Assembly (NCBI GenBank): GCA_016946835.1
Contig: JACVTC010000022.1
Coordinates: 790,001 to 840,000 of the forward strand
Direction: 5' to 3'
Source: Neocallimastix lanati (nom. inval.)
Taxonomy: Eukaryota > Neocallimastigomycota > Neocallimastigomycetes > Neocallimastigales > Neocallimastigaceae
Length of the DNA: 50,000 nt
This document shows, piece after piece, positions 37,835 through 50,000 of this stretch; the first letter of the stretch is position 1; each line of letters begins with the position of its first letter. Below the pieces are notes generated by a model that saw only the letters and a program-made list of their open reading frames with translations, searched no databases and was not told the origin of the DNA. Made by a program: the position numbers and the translations under genes.

Positions 37835-40800
37835 ATGTCAGGTTATCCAACAAATGGACCTGGGGCTGGATACCCTCAGGATGGTAGACGTCCAGTTATT
37901 ATTAACGCATATCCAAATAATGGGTCTGCATTACCAAAAAGAAATCAAACTTTAACGAGACCAGATCGTCAACCCACACTTAGAAGAACTTTAATGAGAA
38001 ATGAAAACAGACCACCACCAGCAGCAAGAGCAGGTAAAATAAATTAAAAGATTTATTTTGTTTGTTCGTATGAATGTTTGAATTTAATTAAATTTCAATG
38101 AAAATATATATATATTGATATGTATATATTTTTATTCTTTTTTCTTTTAATTCCTTTTATTTTTTATTATTATTATTATTATTATCATTATTAATTTTTT
38201 GCTATTATTTGGAATAAACATTTATATTACTATAATAATAATAATTTTATAATTTCACTAATAATAATCTTACTAATAATAATTTTACTGAAAAAAGGTG
38301 CTACTAGTGGTAGAACTTTAAATCGTCCTACAAATTTAATGCCTATAGAAGATGATGAAGAAGAACCAACAGGATGTTGGACTCTCTCTTCAAGAATATT
38401 AACATTTTGGGCTATTGGTCCAGTAAGAGCTCTTTTTGGTGTAGGTAAAGATAAAGCAATTATTCAGGCATGGAGAGAAAAAATGGCCCTTTGTATTATT
38501 ATATTTTTCTGTTGGTGTCTTATGGGATTCTTTACTGTAGGTCTTCAACCCTTATTATGTCCAAGTAATGATGATAATGTGAAAGATAGTTTTTTAGAAC
38601 ATGATAGTGATCTATTTAGTTCTGATCTTGTATTATATAAAGGAAGGGGTTATTCACTTCAAGCAGTCAATGATATGTTAACTCAAAATAATCAACCAAA
38701 AATTCCAGATGAATTTGCAGGTAAAAATATTACTCCCTTATTTAGAAAATGTGCTGATAGTAGTAGTGTTGGAACAATGTGTAATCAAAAATATAAGGAA
38801 CCTTGTGCAAAAATATACGATGCCAGTAGTGCAGAAAATGAATGTAAAATTATTTCACAAGACCGAGGTAATAAGGAATATAAACCTCAAAATTGTTTAA
38901 ATGAAAAGTTGATGGAATTAAAATTAGTTTCAAAGTACAGAGCAAGTTTTAAATGGGATGAAATTAAAGGTAAGGGAACAACAGCTTCCTATACTGTATT
39001 TAATGGTTTTGTTTTCGAAAAAATGGACACTATTGTCAATGAAAATAATAAATTAAGTCCAGAAGCTAAAAAAATGCTTAAGCATACCCTTAGTACCGAT
39101 GGAACACGTTATTTCTTAGCAACAGAAGAAATGAAAAATCTTAGTGAATGTTTAATTCAAAATCACGCCGTAGGTTTTGTGTATAAGGATTCCATGGGTT
39201 GTGGTTTATCCGTCATTATTACATGGATTACTACGATTGCCATTCTTGGTGTGGTCTTGACTCGTTTCGTCATGGCTATTGTATTTAGTTGGTTTGTTTC
39301 TGGTAAATTGGCTCAACCTATTCCAGGAAATAAAATTCGTGATTTACATACTATTTGTTTGGTTACTGCTTATTCTGAAGGAGAAGAAGGTATTCGTTGT
39401 ACTTTAAATTCCTTAGCAACTACTACCTATCCTGATAAAAAGCAATTATTATTTGTTATTGCTGATGGTATTATTATGGGTTCCGGTAATGATCGTTCTA
39501 CACCAGATATTTGTGTTGGAATGATTGTGGAAGATCCAAAATTGGGTAAGGCAGAACCAAAATCCTACTTTGCTATTGCTGATGGCTCTAAACAACATAA
39601 TATGGCAAGAGCTCATGCTGGTTATTATATTGTTGATGGTCATAAGGTTCCTTCTATGGTCATTGTTAAATGTGGTACTCCTGCTGAAGCTAAAGCAGCT
39701 AAACCTGGTAATCGTGGTAAACGTGATTCCCAATTATTATTAATGAATTTCTTAAGTCGTGTCACTTTCGATGATCGTATGACTCCTCTTGACTATGATA
39801 TGTTTAAAAAAATTAAACATATTTGTGGTGTCACTCCAGATAAATTTGAAATTGTTCTTATGGTGGATGCTGATACCAAAGTATTACCTACTTCACTTTC
39901 CTACATGGTCACAGCTATGATTAATGATCCAATGATTATGGGTCTCTGTGGTGAAACTCGTATTGCTAATAAAACAACATCATGGGTAACATGGATTCAA
40001 GTCTTTGAATACTACATTTCTCACCATTTAGGTAAATGTTTTGAATCACTATTTGGTGGTGTCACCTGTTTACCAGGTTGTTTCTGTATGTATAGAATTA
40101 AGGCACCTAAACCAGGTACCCCCAACACATATGTTCCAGTTTTAGCTAATCCTGATATTGTAGAAGATTATTCAGAAAATGTAGTTGATACCTTACATAA
40201 AAAGAATTTATTATTATTAGGTGAAGATCGTTTCCTTACAACATTAATGTTAAGAAATTTCCCTAAACGTAAGATGGTATTCATTACTCAAGCTTTATGT
40301 AAGACCATTGTTCCTGATGAATTTAAAGTTTTACTTTCTCAACGTCGTCGTTGGATTAATTCTACAGTTCATAATTTAATGGAATTAGTATTAGTTAGAG
40401 ATTTATGTGGTACTTTCTGTTTCTCTATGCAATTTGTTGTCGGTATGGAATTATTCGGTACTTCTGTTTTACCAGCAGCTATTGTATTTACCGTTTATTT
40501 ATTAATTGTTTTAGGAAAATGTATTTATGATGGTACTAAGAATCAAGAAGTTGATACCTTAAAATATGTATGGGATAATGGACCTATTGCTCCATTGGTT
40601 ATGCTTTTCGCAGTTTTAGGTTTACCAGGTATTTTAGTTATGTTAACCACTCAAAAAGTTATCTATGTTCTTTGGATGTTTGTTTATTTATTAGGTTTAC
40701 CAGTATGGAATCTTGTTCTTCCAGTCTATGCTTTCTGGCATTTTGATGATTTCTCTTGGGGTGAAACTCGTAAAGTACAAGGTGATAATGGTGATGATCA

Positions 40801-41080
40801 TAGTAAAAAGGAAGGTAAATTTGATCCATCAGAAGTACCACTTAAACGTTGGCATGAATATGAAAAGGAAAGTAGAGTTCGTGAATCTCCATATATTGCT
40901 CCTAACTCACCTTATGGTCCACCACAACATTCCCGTTCAATTCCTATGGGACCAAGACCAGGTGGTCCAAGTCCACATATGTCTCCACAAGGTCAAAGAC
41001 CTTTCACACCTCAATCTCCAGGAGCTGCTGCTCGTCCCGGTGGTGCTAGACCTCCTATGAATAATATACCCTATCATTAA
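37835..41080 (+). CDS. Chitin synthase, class IV-like, two exons (993 aa)
   Basis: Exon 1 is 37835-38033 and exon 2 is 38298-41080, joined in phase 1 through a Gly codon (G|GT). The N-terminus has a conserved RRPVIINA block and a basic Thr/Arg-rich stretch (LTRPDRQPTLRRTLMR). Membrane segments lie at about 129-149 and 370-401. The GT2 domain starts near 417 (ICLVTAYSEGEEGIRC), with DAD at 590-592, LPGCFCMYRI, GEDRF and QRRRW at 748. C-terminal spans follow, then YAFWHFDDFSWGETRKVQGD. The last roughly 70 residues are a Pro/Gly/Ser-rich tail (GPPQHSRSIPMGPRPGGPSP) missing from the minus-strand chitin synthase. No myosin motor. All catalytic motifs are intact, so an active chitin-forming enzyme is expected. 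Tandem paralogue of the gene at 47842. Confidence 0.95.
38034..38297 (+). other. Phase-1 intron in chitin synthase
   Basis: 264 nt, donor GCAG|GTAAAA and acceptor AAAAAAG|GTGC. The splice falls in the same place (PPAARA-G-ATSGRTLNRP) and phase as in the gene at 47842, while intron sequences differ. Without it, the frame would terminate after 70 codons. Confidence 0.9.
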
Positions 41081-41734
41081 AATAAATAAATAATCATTCA
41101 AAATATCTTTATATTTATTCTTTTTTTTTTTTTTTTTTTTTATTAATTTATTATTATTTTTTATTTTATAATGAAATAAAATAATAATAATAATAATAAA
41201 ATAAAGAAAAATAAAAAATAAAAAAAAAAAAAAAAATAAAGATATTTAAGATAAAATAACAAAAATAATATTAATAATAAAAAGAAAGAAAGAAAAAAGG
41301 CAATAACCAAAAAAATTTTTTTTTTTTTTTCATATTACATTAATTTTAAAAAATAGATAATAAATTAAAAAAAAATGGTATATAGGAAACTGTAATAAAA
41401 AAAAATAAAAAAAAAAATAAAATAAAATAAAAAATATAAATATGTATTTTTTTTTTTTTTATTTTTTTTTTTTATTTTTTTTTTTTTTTTCTATATGCTA
41501 ATTTAATAATAAATAAATAGAAAAAAATTATTGATTATTTAATACTTATCTTTAATTACACTTTATTTTTTTATATATATATTTTTTTAATAATTCATCA
41601 TAATATTTATTTATAAATTTTATATTTAAATAGTTTATAAATTAAATTTTAATATAATTTTTTAAAGAAAAAAACCAAAACAAATAAAATAAAATAAAAT
41701 AAAATTTTTATAATTTATATAAGTGTAATTAAAG

Positions 41735-42349
41735 ATAAAGAAAACTTTGGTCACAGATACGAATAATGTAGAATCAACAACTGATTTTGATAATAGTAAC
41801 GAAGTATATAACTATTAATAATTATAACAATAGAAATAATGTTGTTAATAATGGTAATAGTATTAATAATGAAAATAAGAATCTTAATATTAGTGATAGT
41901 GAAAATAATAGTACTGTTGCTAATAATGTAGTGAATAGGTCAATTGGTGAAAATCTTGATAATATTAGTAATTTTCTGAATAATAAGTTTGTAAATATAT
42001 ATATATAACATAGTATCGATTATATAGCTTCCTTCTTGATGGAAGAGCTGCAGATATTATTGATTTAAATTATGAAAAGGAATGGGATGTTTTGTTTAAT
42101 AACCAAATCATTTCTGGTGATTATTCTAAAAAGTCATTTTTGGTGTAATCTACAGCTCTCTTTTTACAGAAATTATGCCAAGGGTTAGTATTCGACAAGT
42201 GATTGCTATTCCGATGGTATAAGCGAAAACTAACTAGGAGCGTCAACGCTGAAAATGCAGTAAGACAAACTAACAGAGAACCAATGCCTCTGAAGAAAAA
42301 GGGCCATAATTTCTTTCAGATTGTCAATTCAAACCCTAATCCGGAGTAA
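41735..42349 (+). pseudogene. Broken Asn-rich coding sequence of unknown family
   Basis: A frame open from about 41735 (KKTLVTDTNNVESTTDFDNS...) stops at 41813. An Asn-rich stretch continues in another frame to 42005. The original frame resumes at 42014-42346, interrupted only by TAA (42146) and TGA (42200), and ends at a TAA at 42347. The last part reads like a real protein terminus (LLDGRAADIIDLNYEKEWDV, WYKRKLTRSVNAENAVRQTN, PLKKKGHNFFQIV) and is GC-richer than its flanks. One frame change and two in-frame stops argue for a pseudogene; introns cannot be excluded. I do not recognise the family; a transposon-derived protein is one possibility. Confidence 0.55.
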
Positions 42350-42570
42350 GAATTCCTCAAAACAGAATTAATCAGAAATCTTATAATCTGGAGGTGAGGT
42401 TCGTTTGCATATGAACCTTTTTCTATATTTATTTATACATTTTATTTTGAATATTACTTTTATGTCATATTACTATTTAAATTATTATTATGTTCTAATT
42501 GGACAAATAATATTTATTTTTTTATTAATTCTGTGTTTTTTAAAAAAACTATTCGTATAATTACCGCCAT

Positions 42571-42603
<33 letters not shown>

Positions 42604-43116
42604 TGGATTATTGTCAAAGAATTAATTAAAAAAAAAGATATTAATTTTCTTTCCCACTTTATACCACAATATTTTTATTATTTTCTGTTTTTCAACAATA
42701 GATAGATATGGTTAACATAATATTTTCATCACTAAATCATTATTAATTTTTTTTTTAGTTAGTCAACAATAGATAGATAGATATGGTTAACATAATATTT
42801 TCAATAAGTATATATATATATATATATTTTTAATTTTCTTTTAAAATATAATGATAAATGTAGATATAAAAAAAAAAAAAAAAGAAAAAAACTAAATTAA
42901 AAAGTAAAAAGTTGATTTAAATGTTTATCAAAAAAGAATATTTATAATTTTTATTTATATTAATAATTAATTCTTCTGTCTCCCAATAAGTTTTTTCAAT
43001 AAAATAAATTTTTTTAAAATATTTATTATTGTGTTTCATTTTGGAACGTGGCTTAAAAATCAAAATTTAATCTATAATATAATGCCCCACATTCTTAATT
43101 TTTTTTTAAGTAATTA

Positions 43117-43151
<35 letters not shown>

Positions 43152-43443
43152 AATAAGAAATAAAAATTAATGGATTAATTTTTTTTATTTTATTTTTTAT
43201 TAAATTTTAAACATTAAAAAAAAAAAAAAAAAAAAAAGATCCTCATAAATACTTCATTTATAATTGTTACTTCAAAAAAAAAAAAAAAAAAAAAGTAATA
43301 AATTATAAAAAATTAAATATATTTTATTTTTACCCATTAAAAAATGGAGAAAAATCCAAAAAATGAAAAAAGTGAAATAAATTATAGCAAAAGAAAAAAT
43401 GGGTATAAATGAAAAAACATAAACATAATTATATAATTTATAT

Positions 43444-43601
43444 CTTTAAAATTAAATATTATTAAATATTTTATTATTATTTTAACAACAAATATTGAAA
43501 TATATTTTTAAAAAATTAAATATTATATTATTATTATTTTAACAAAAAAAAAAAAAATTTAAAAACTAGAAGAGTTCCTTAATAATACTTTTTTTTTTTT
43601 T

Positions 43602-43643
<42 letters not shown>

Positions 43644-43830
43644 GTTTAAAACTTAGTTTTAAAATTCTTTAAAAATTAAATATTATTAAATATTTTATTA
43701 TTATTTTAACAACAAATATTAAAATATATTTTTAAAAAATTAAATATTATATTATTATTATTTTAACAAAAAAAAAAAAAAAAATAGTTTAAAAACTAGA
43801 AGAGTTCCTTAATAATACTTTTTTTTTTTC

Positions 43831-43861
<31 letters not shown>

Positions 43862-43889
43862 TTAAGTTTAAAACTTAGTTTTAAAATTC
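43444..43889. repeat. Tandem duplication, 223-bp unit
   Basis: Copies at about 43444-43666 and 43667-43889 are nearly identical (GAAGAGTTCCTTAATAATAC and AAGTTTAAAACTTAGTTTT in both), differing mainly in homopolymer lengths. Diverged parts of the unit (TATTAAAATATATCTTTAAA, TTTTATTATTATTTTAACAA) recur around 44949-45070 and 45220-45360. Confidence 0.8.
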
Positions 43890-44060
43890 CTGAAAGGTTT
43901 AAAAAAAACTAAATAGAAGAATTTTTTATATACTTTAATTTTTTTTTAAAACTAAACATTAAATAATGATTTCACTTTCAATAAAAGATAAAAAAAAAAA
44001 AAAGAAATAATAATAATGAATATTAAATATATTAAATATTTTTATTGTAAAATATTCCAA

Positions 44061-44091
<31 letters not shown>

Positions 44092-44327
44092 ATTTACATC
44101 TAAATTAATGGTAAAAAAATAAAAAAAAATTATAACTTAATACAGGTCATAAATAAGAAAAGGTTTTTTATTATAATTTAAATTAATTTAATAATTTAAT
44201 AATTAATAAAAAGAATTAATTTTATTGTTTTTATTTAAAAATAATAAATGTATATATTTTTTAATTTTTTTATCAATAATTAATATTTTTTTTAAAATTT
44301 TTTTAATATATATATATTTTTTTACTC

Positions 44328-44480
44328 CGGTGTCTGGACGGCCTACTGAGTGTTCAGTATTGGCTATGACATACATATTATTGATGAGAATTTTTCTAGT
44401 ACGCTTTTCTTAGAACGCTTCTTCTTCAGTTTTTAACTTTCCTTTAAAAAAAAGAGGCAAATATAACCTAACCCTATTAA
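44328..44480. repeat. Dispersed GC-richer repeat, copy 2
   Basis: Homologous to about 28617-28762 in the same orientation, with roughly two thirds identity by eye and small indels that break the open frame seen in copy 1. Followed by a short hairpin (CTCCC-TTGGCAT-GGGAG, about 44492-44508) and another GC-richer patch to about 44655. Confidence 0.6.
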
Positions 44481-45112
44481 TTACTTTTTAGCTCCCTTGG
44501 CATGGGAGAGTTACATTTATTTATTTATTTAATAATTTAATAATGTTGGTGAAACACAACATTTTTTAATGCGCCATATGTTTTCAAAAAAATTTGGCGA
44601 AATGCAACTTGGTGAAATACCCCACTCTCTCTGAAGGTGTTGAACGTGGCTTATAAATTAAAAATCTTTAATTCGTAAATTATCGTTTCTTTATTTTTTT
44701 TAAGTAAATGCAAATTAATTCTATTAGAAAAAAAAAAGGAAGCAATAAAAATGATTTCTTTGAATTATGGCATAAATGTTTAAACGATTTAAATAATAAA
44801 ATTTAATTTAATAATAAATAATTAAGAATGACAAAGAAATGATTAAATGAAAATGCTATCATATAAATTTAAAATATATAAATAATTATATATATTTTAA
44901 AAAATAATTCAATCAAATAATTAATCATTATTGAATTTAAAAATATTGAAGTATATCTTTAAAATTAAATATTATCAAATATTTTATTATTATTTTAACA
45001 AAAAATATTAAAATATATCTTTAAAATAAAGTATTATTATTAAAAATTATTTTATTATTATTTTAGCAAAAAATAATATTAAATAATATTTTATTATTAT
45101 TTTATTATCATA

Positions 45113-45795
45113 AATTCTATATCAAGAATTGAAAGTTTAGTATCTGACAAAAGTGCTCAATATACTATTAAAGAACCTGATTTTGAATTTAGGTTAGTTT
45201 TTTCTTTTTCTTTTAAAAAATATTAAAATATATCTTTGAAATTAAATATTATTTTATTATCATTATTATAACAAAAAAATGCTAAAATATACTTTTAAAA
45301 TTAAATATTATTATTATTATTTTTTTATTTTTACAAAAAATATTAAAATATATCTTTAAAATAATATTTATTTATTTAATATAATACAAGCCACTCGTAT
45401 ATACGATTTTTTTAAGTACGTTTCCTTTAATATAAAGCCACATTTCGAAATGCAACACTCCCCGTAAAAACCTCGTGTGAGGAAAACCTGAATATGGCCA
45501 AAGAGCAAGCCCATGAACTAAGAACCAGGATAGAATCTGGTACTTATTTGGACAATAATTACACAATATTGGAGTTAATTCAAAAACTATTTATTAGAAA
45601 TATTCAATTCTATTTATTTACATATTTATTATTCATTTATCCATTTATTTTTAGCAAATAATATTATTAATAATAATATTAATAGTTATCATAATATTAT
45701 TATTAATGTCAAGAGTCAGGAATTTTTGGTTTGTAATTATACCAACTTTATTAATATATTTTATGATAAAGAGTACTTAATTATTTTGAATTAAA
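45113..45795 (+). pseudogene. Decayed coding fragments, unknown family
   Basis: Three protein-like pieces lie in order: 45113-45190 (NSISRIESLVSDKSAQYTIK...), followed by a donor-like TTTAG|GTTAGT; 45378-45600 (YDFFKYVSFNIKPHFEMQHS, a one-base frame change with a stop, then MAKEQAHELRTRIESGTYLD...ILELIQKLF); and 45655-45795 (SQEFLVCNYTNFINIFYDKE) after an acceptor-like TTTTTAG. They could be exons of a degenerating gene or scraps of an element. The middle piece needs a frame correction, so I call it a pseudogene. The family is not recognised. Confidence 0.4.
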
Positions 45796-45835
45796 TTTTT
45801 TTATAATATTATTTTGTGGCTTGTATATTATTTAA

Positions 45836-45959
<124 letters not shown>

Positions 45960-47841
45960 TGTAATTAAAATAATGTTATGGAGATTTTTTTTCTTTTTAT
46001 TTGGACAAATTTTATAAAAAAAAAAATTTTAATTAAAACTATTTTAGTAAATTTTTTTTTAGAAATATAAACTTCGAATATAAAAAAAATATATATTATA
46101 TATATAATATAAATATTTAATATATAAAAAGTATATATATAATATAAATATATTATATGTAAATAGGTTAATATTAATATACTTTGTTTTTTTTAATATT
46201 TAAATATATATTGTAATCAATTGTAAAGAGTATACTTAAATATTTTATAATTATTAAAGTTTAAATGAATTTTAAAAAAATATTCTATTTTTTATTTATT
46301 ATAGATGTAAAAAAAATTTTTTTATTTGGAAATGAATTGAATTCGTAAATCTTCAATAAAAAAGAAATCAATATAATAATAATTAATTGCTAACATATTC
46401 AAATTTAATTAAGAAAGATCTTAAATTGCCTAAACTTTAAGGATTATACTTTTTTAATTATAGAAAATTCCTTTTGGAAAATGTTTAAAAATAATAATAT
46501 ATAAATTAAATGAAAAAAGTAATATTAAATAAATAAATAAATCAATAAATAAATAACTAAATAATAAATAAATGAATAAATCAATAAATAAATGACTAAT
46601 TAATATATATATATAAAGAAGATGTATCAAACTTTAATAATTATAAATATATATATATTAATAATTATATATCATCTATAAATATTTATATAAATATAAA
46701 TTTAAGAGAAAAAAAAAAGAATAAAAGAATAAAAAAAAATTCAAATTATAATTATTATAATTTGGAAATTTTATAAGTAAATAATTAAAAAAATTAATTA
46801 AAAAAATTTTTTTTCTATATTTTTTTTATTAATATGTTATGTTTTAGTATTTAATTTATTTTGTATAAAGGGAAAAAATAGTTATGGATTTTTTTTTCTT
46901 CTTCAAAATAAAACAATTTCTTTTAAAATTTGTATAATATATCAATTTTATTTTACTTAAAATCTTTTTTTTTTTTAATTGTTTTATGATATTTAAAGCA
47001 ATAAAAATATAGATTATATACAGAAAAAAAAATAATAAGATAAAATAAAATAGATATACAATTATATAATAAAATAAAAAAAAAACAACTGTAAATTTAT
47101 ATTAAATGTGTAAATTTGATTTCTTTATACAAATATATATAAATAATTATAATTACAATAAAAATTTATTTATATCAATTTTATTATAAATATAAATATA
47201 TATATATTTATATGTATATATTTTTTTGAAAAAAAGGATAAAAGGAGATAAAAAAAAAGATTGAAAATAAAGATAAAAAAAGTCGAAAAAAAAAAAATCC
47301 TAAAAAAAAGGAAAAATAATAAAAAAAAAAAAAAAAAACTATTTTTAAACATTCTATAAAATTGTGTAAGTCTTTTTTATTTATATAATAATTAATGAAT
47401 TTATGTAGAAATAATGAGTTGTTTTAAAAAAACTAAAAAATATTTTGAGATATCAAAAATAAAATATATTTAACACTTTAGTAGTTCCAGTCAATATATT
47501 ATTTATTGATAAATTATTGAATTTTCATTTATACTAATTTTTATTATTATTATTATTATTATTAAAATTTTATATATTGATGAATATATTTATATATTTA
47601 TATAGTATCCATATAATATAGAATAACTAGATTATTTTTAAATTTGTATATATATACATATATATATATATATATAATTAAAAAAATATTGCAATAATTG
47701 AATTATGTATATATAAAGGAAATACAGAAATCATATTCATTTTATATATTAATAGAATATATAGATTATTTTTTATTTTAAAAATATATATATATATAAT
47801 AATAAGAAGAAAAAAATAAATAAAAATAATAAAAATAAAAA

Positions 47842-50000
47842 ATGGTAGTAGATGATAGACGTCCTATTATTATTAATGCATTTCAAAATAATGGTTCTTC
47901 TATGCCGGGAAGAAGCAATACTTTGACGAGACCAAGTCGTCAACCTACTCTTAGAAGAACTTTAATGAGAGATGATACTAGACCACCACCAGCGGCTAGA
48001 GCAGGTAAGAATTTTTTTTTTATATATATAAAATTTAATAAACTAGTAATATTCATTAATAATTATATATATATTAAAATATTTAAAATAAAAAATAAAA
48101 TATTTAAATATTTAATAATTAATATTCAATAATTAATTTTATATATGTTTATATAATTTTTTCTTTTTTAATTATTATTCTTGTTAATATATATATATAT
48201 ATATTTTTTTTTTTAAATATATAAAAACTAATATATATAATAAATTAAATGCAATATAATAATAATAATAATCATAATAATAAATGATGCTAATGATAAA
48301 AAATAAAAATAAAAATAAAAAAGGGGCAACTAGTGGCAGAACTTTAAATCGTCCTAATTTAGTACCATTAAATATAGAAGATGACGAACCCACAGGTTGC
48401 TGGACCTTAGCTTCAAGAATATTAACTTTTTGGGCAATTCGTCCAATAAGAGCATTGTTTGGTATAGGTAAGGATAAAGCAATTGTACAAGCTTGGCGTG
48501 AAAAAATTGCTCTCTGCATGATTATATTTTTCTGTTGGTGTCTTATGGGTTTCTTTACGGTTGGTATTCAACCAATATTATGTCCAGATGAAAAATTGAC
48601 CAAAGGAAGTAAATATATTAAGGATCAATTTGTAAGTCATGATAGTCCAGATTTGGAACAATATTATTTGTATAAAGGAAAAGCATATAAAGCAACAAAA
48701 GTAAATGAAAAATTTGAGCAACAAATTAAACAAGGAAATAATATAAAATTAATTCCTGATGATTTTAAAGGTAAGGATATTACTCCACTTTTCAGAGATT
48801 GTAAAGAAGACTCTAAAAACTTTTTTTGTAATGAACCAATTCATCCATGTTCTTCCATTATTTCAAACTTTAATGAATGTAAAATTGTATCAGAGGATAA
48901 AGGTAAAGTCGAATATACATTGGATAGATGTATCAATTCTTTCTTAATGAGTACTGTTACTGAAACCATTAGACCTTCATATGAATGGGAAGAGATTGAA
49001 AAAGCTTCTACAAAAAATTTTATTGTATATAATGGTATTGTAATAAAGGATGTGAATAAGATGGGTAATATCACTATTGATAAAGAAACCGAAAAAATGC
49101 TCAAAAGATCATTTGGTATTGATGGAACTCGTTACTTCTTGACTACTAAAAATATGAAAAATCTTGGAGAATGTTTAATTCAAAATGGTGCAGCAGGTTA
49201 TTTGAATAAAGAATCAATGGGTTGTGGTTTATCCAAAATTATTACAATTGTTTTAACAATGTCTATTCTTGGGGTGGTCTTGACTCGTTTCGTCATGGCT
49301 ATCATATTTAGTTGGTTTGTTTCTGGTAAATTGGCTAAACCTATTCCAGGAAATAGAATTCGTCATTTACATACTATTTGTTTGGTTACTGCTTATTCTG
49401 AAGGAGAAGAAGGTATTCGTTGTACTTTAAATTCCTTAGCAACTACTACCTATCCTGATAAAATGCAATTATTATTTGTTATTGCTGATGGTATTATTAT
49501 GGGTTCCGGTAATGATCGTACCACCCCAGATATTTGTGTTGGAATGATTGTTCAAGATCCAAGGTTAGGTAAACCGGAACCAAAATCCTACTTTGCTATT
49601 GCTGATGGTGTTAAACAACATAATATGGCTAAAGCTCATGCTGGTTATTATATTGTTGATGGTCATAAGGTTCCTGTTATGGTCATTGTTAAATGTGGAA
49701 CCCCAGAAGAAGCTAAAGCAGCTAAACCTGGTAATCGTGGTAAACGTGATTCCCAATTATTATTAATGAATTTCTTAAGTCGTGTCACTTTCGATGATCG
49801 TATGACTCCTCTTGACTATGATATGTTTAAAAAAATTAAACATATTTGTGGTGTCACTCCAGATAAATTTGAAATTGTTCTTATGGTGGATGCTGATACC
49901 AAAGTATTACCTACTTCACTTTCCTACATGGTCACAGCTATGATTAATGATCCAATGATTATGGGTCTCTGTGGTGAAACTCGTATTGCTAATAAAACAA
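47842..50000 (+). CDS. Chitin synthase, class IV-like, 3' end outside window
   Basis: Exon 1 is 47842-48004. Exon 2 starts at 48324 and is open to the window edge (613 residues seen). The N-terminus (RRPIIINAFQNN, LTRPSRQPTLRRTLMR, PPPAARAGATSGRTLNRP) matches the chitin synthase at 37835 and the intron has the same position and phase. Membrane segments lie at about 119-140 and 360-392, then the start of the GT2 domain (ICLVTAYSEGEEGIRC) and DAD at 577-579. GEDRF and QRRRW lie beyond the edge. The luminal N-terminal half differs strongly from its paralogue, but from about 49260 the DNA is almost the same and bases 49709-50000 equal 39686-39977 exactly. The start ATG aligns within the paralogue's exon 1, giving a shorter N-terminus (no GYPTNGPGAGYPQ stretch). 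Confidence 0.92.
48005..48323 (+). other. Phase-1 intron in the partial chitin synthase
   Basis: 319 nt, donor GCAG|GTAAGA and acceptor AAAAAAG|GGGC, joining G|GG (Gly). Same position as the intron at 38034-38297, so inherited from their common ancestor. Sequence content is (TA)n and (TAA)n. Confidence 0.9.

Noticed and set aside
45372-45566. 64-aa minus-strand open frame
   Set aside because: The plus-strand translation of the same bases looks more protein-like (MAKEQAHELRTRIESGTYLD), so the antisense frame is treated as its shadow.

Overview
The window looks like nuclear DNA of an anaerobic gut fungus (Neocallimastigomycota). Intergenic DNA is almost pure A/T with long poly-A/poly-T runs and (TTA)n or (TTTA)n microsatellites. 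Genes stand out as GC-richer islands, proteins carry Asn runs, introns are short and AT-rich with GTAAGT-type donors, and there are several chitin synthases of the fungal class IV (division 2) type. The assignment rests on these features; no marker gene (rRNA, tRNA) is present.

Layout: (1) 2692-6184, minus: a two-exon chitin synthase (1073 aa as spliced here). (2) 9660-10988, minus: a three-exon gene (339 aa) whose frame works only if a 5-nt microexon is spliced in. Its N-terminus looks like a bacterial-type helix-turn-helix protein and its C-terminus is an Asn/Gln-rich tail. (3) 13712-14482, minus: an unrecognised 256-aa protein. (4) 16311-31233, plus: a tandem array of five intronless Hsp70 genes (A-E). 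A is cut short in the lid; B-E are 608/609 aa. All lack the Gly-rich tail and EEVD of typical cytosolic Hsp70. (5) 37835-41080 and 47842 to the window end, plus: two tandem chitin synthases sharing an intron position; the second is cut by the window edge.

The accessory DNA has a visible history. The Hsp70 array grew partly as a two-gene block (B-C and D-E share matching 3' flanks in the same order), with each later unit preceded by a (TTTA)n tract. The D-E spacer carries an approximately 308-bp GC-richer insertion flanked by 18-bp direct repeats, and the homologous B-C spacer is an empty site. A second GC-richer repeat (28536-28765) has a diverged partner at 44328-44480. Decayed coding sequence lies at 41735-42349 and 45113-45795. 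The two tandem chitin synthases are diverged in their N-terminal halves but identical over the last 292 bases of the window, which suggests gene conversion.

Functionally the window combines cell-wall synthesis (three chitin synthases) and protein folding (five Hsp70s), with no operon-like organisation. I saw no CRISPR arrays, tRNAs, rRNAs or intact transposase genes.
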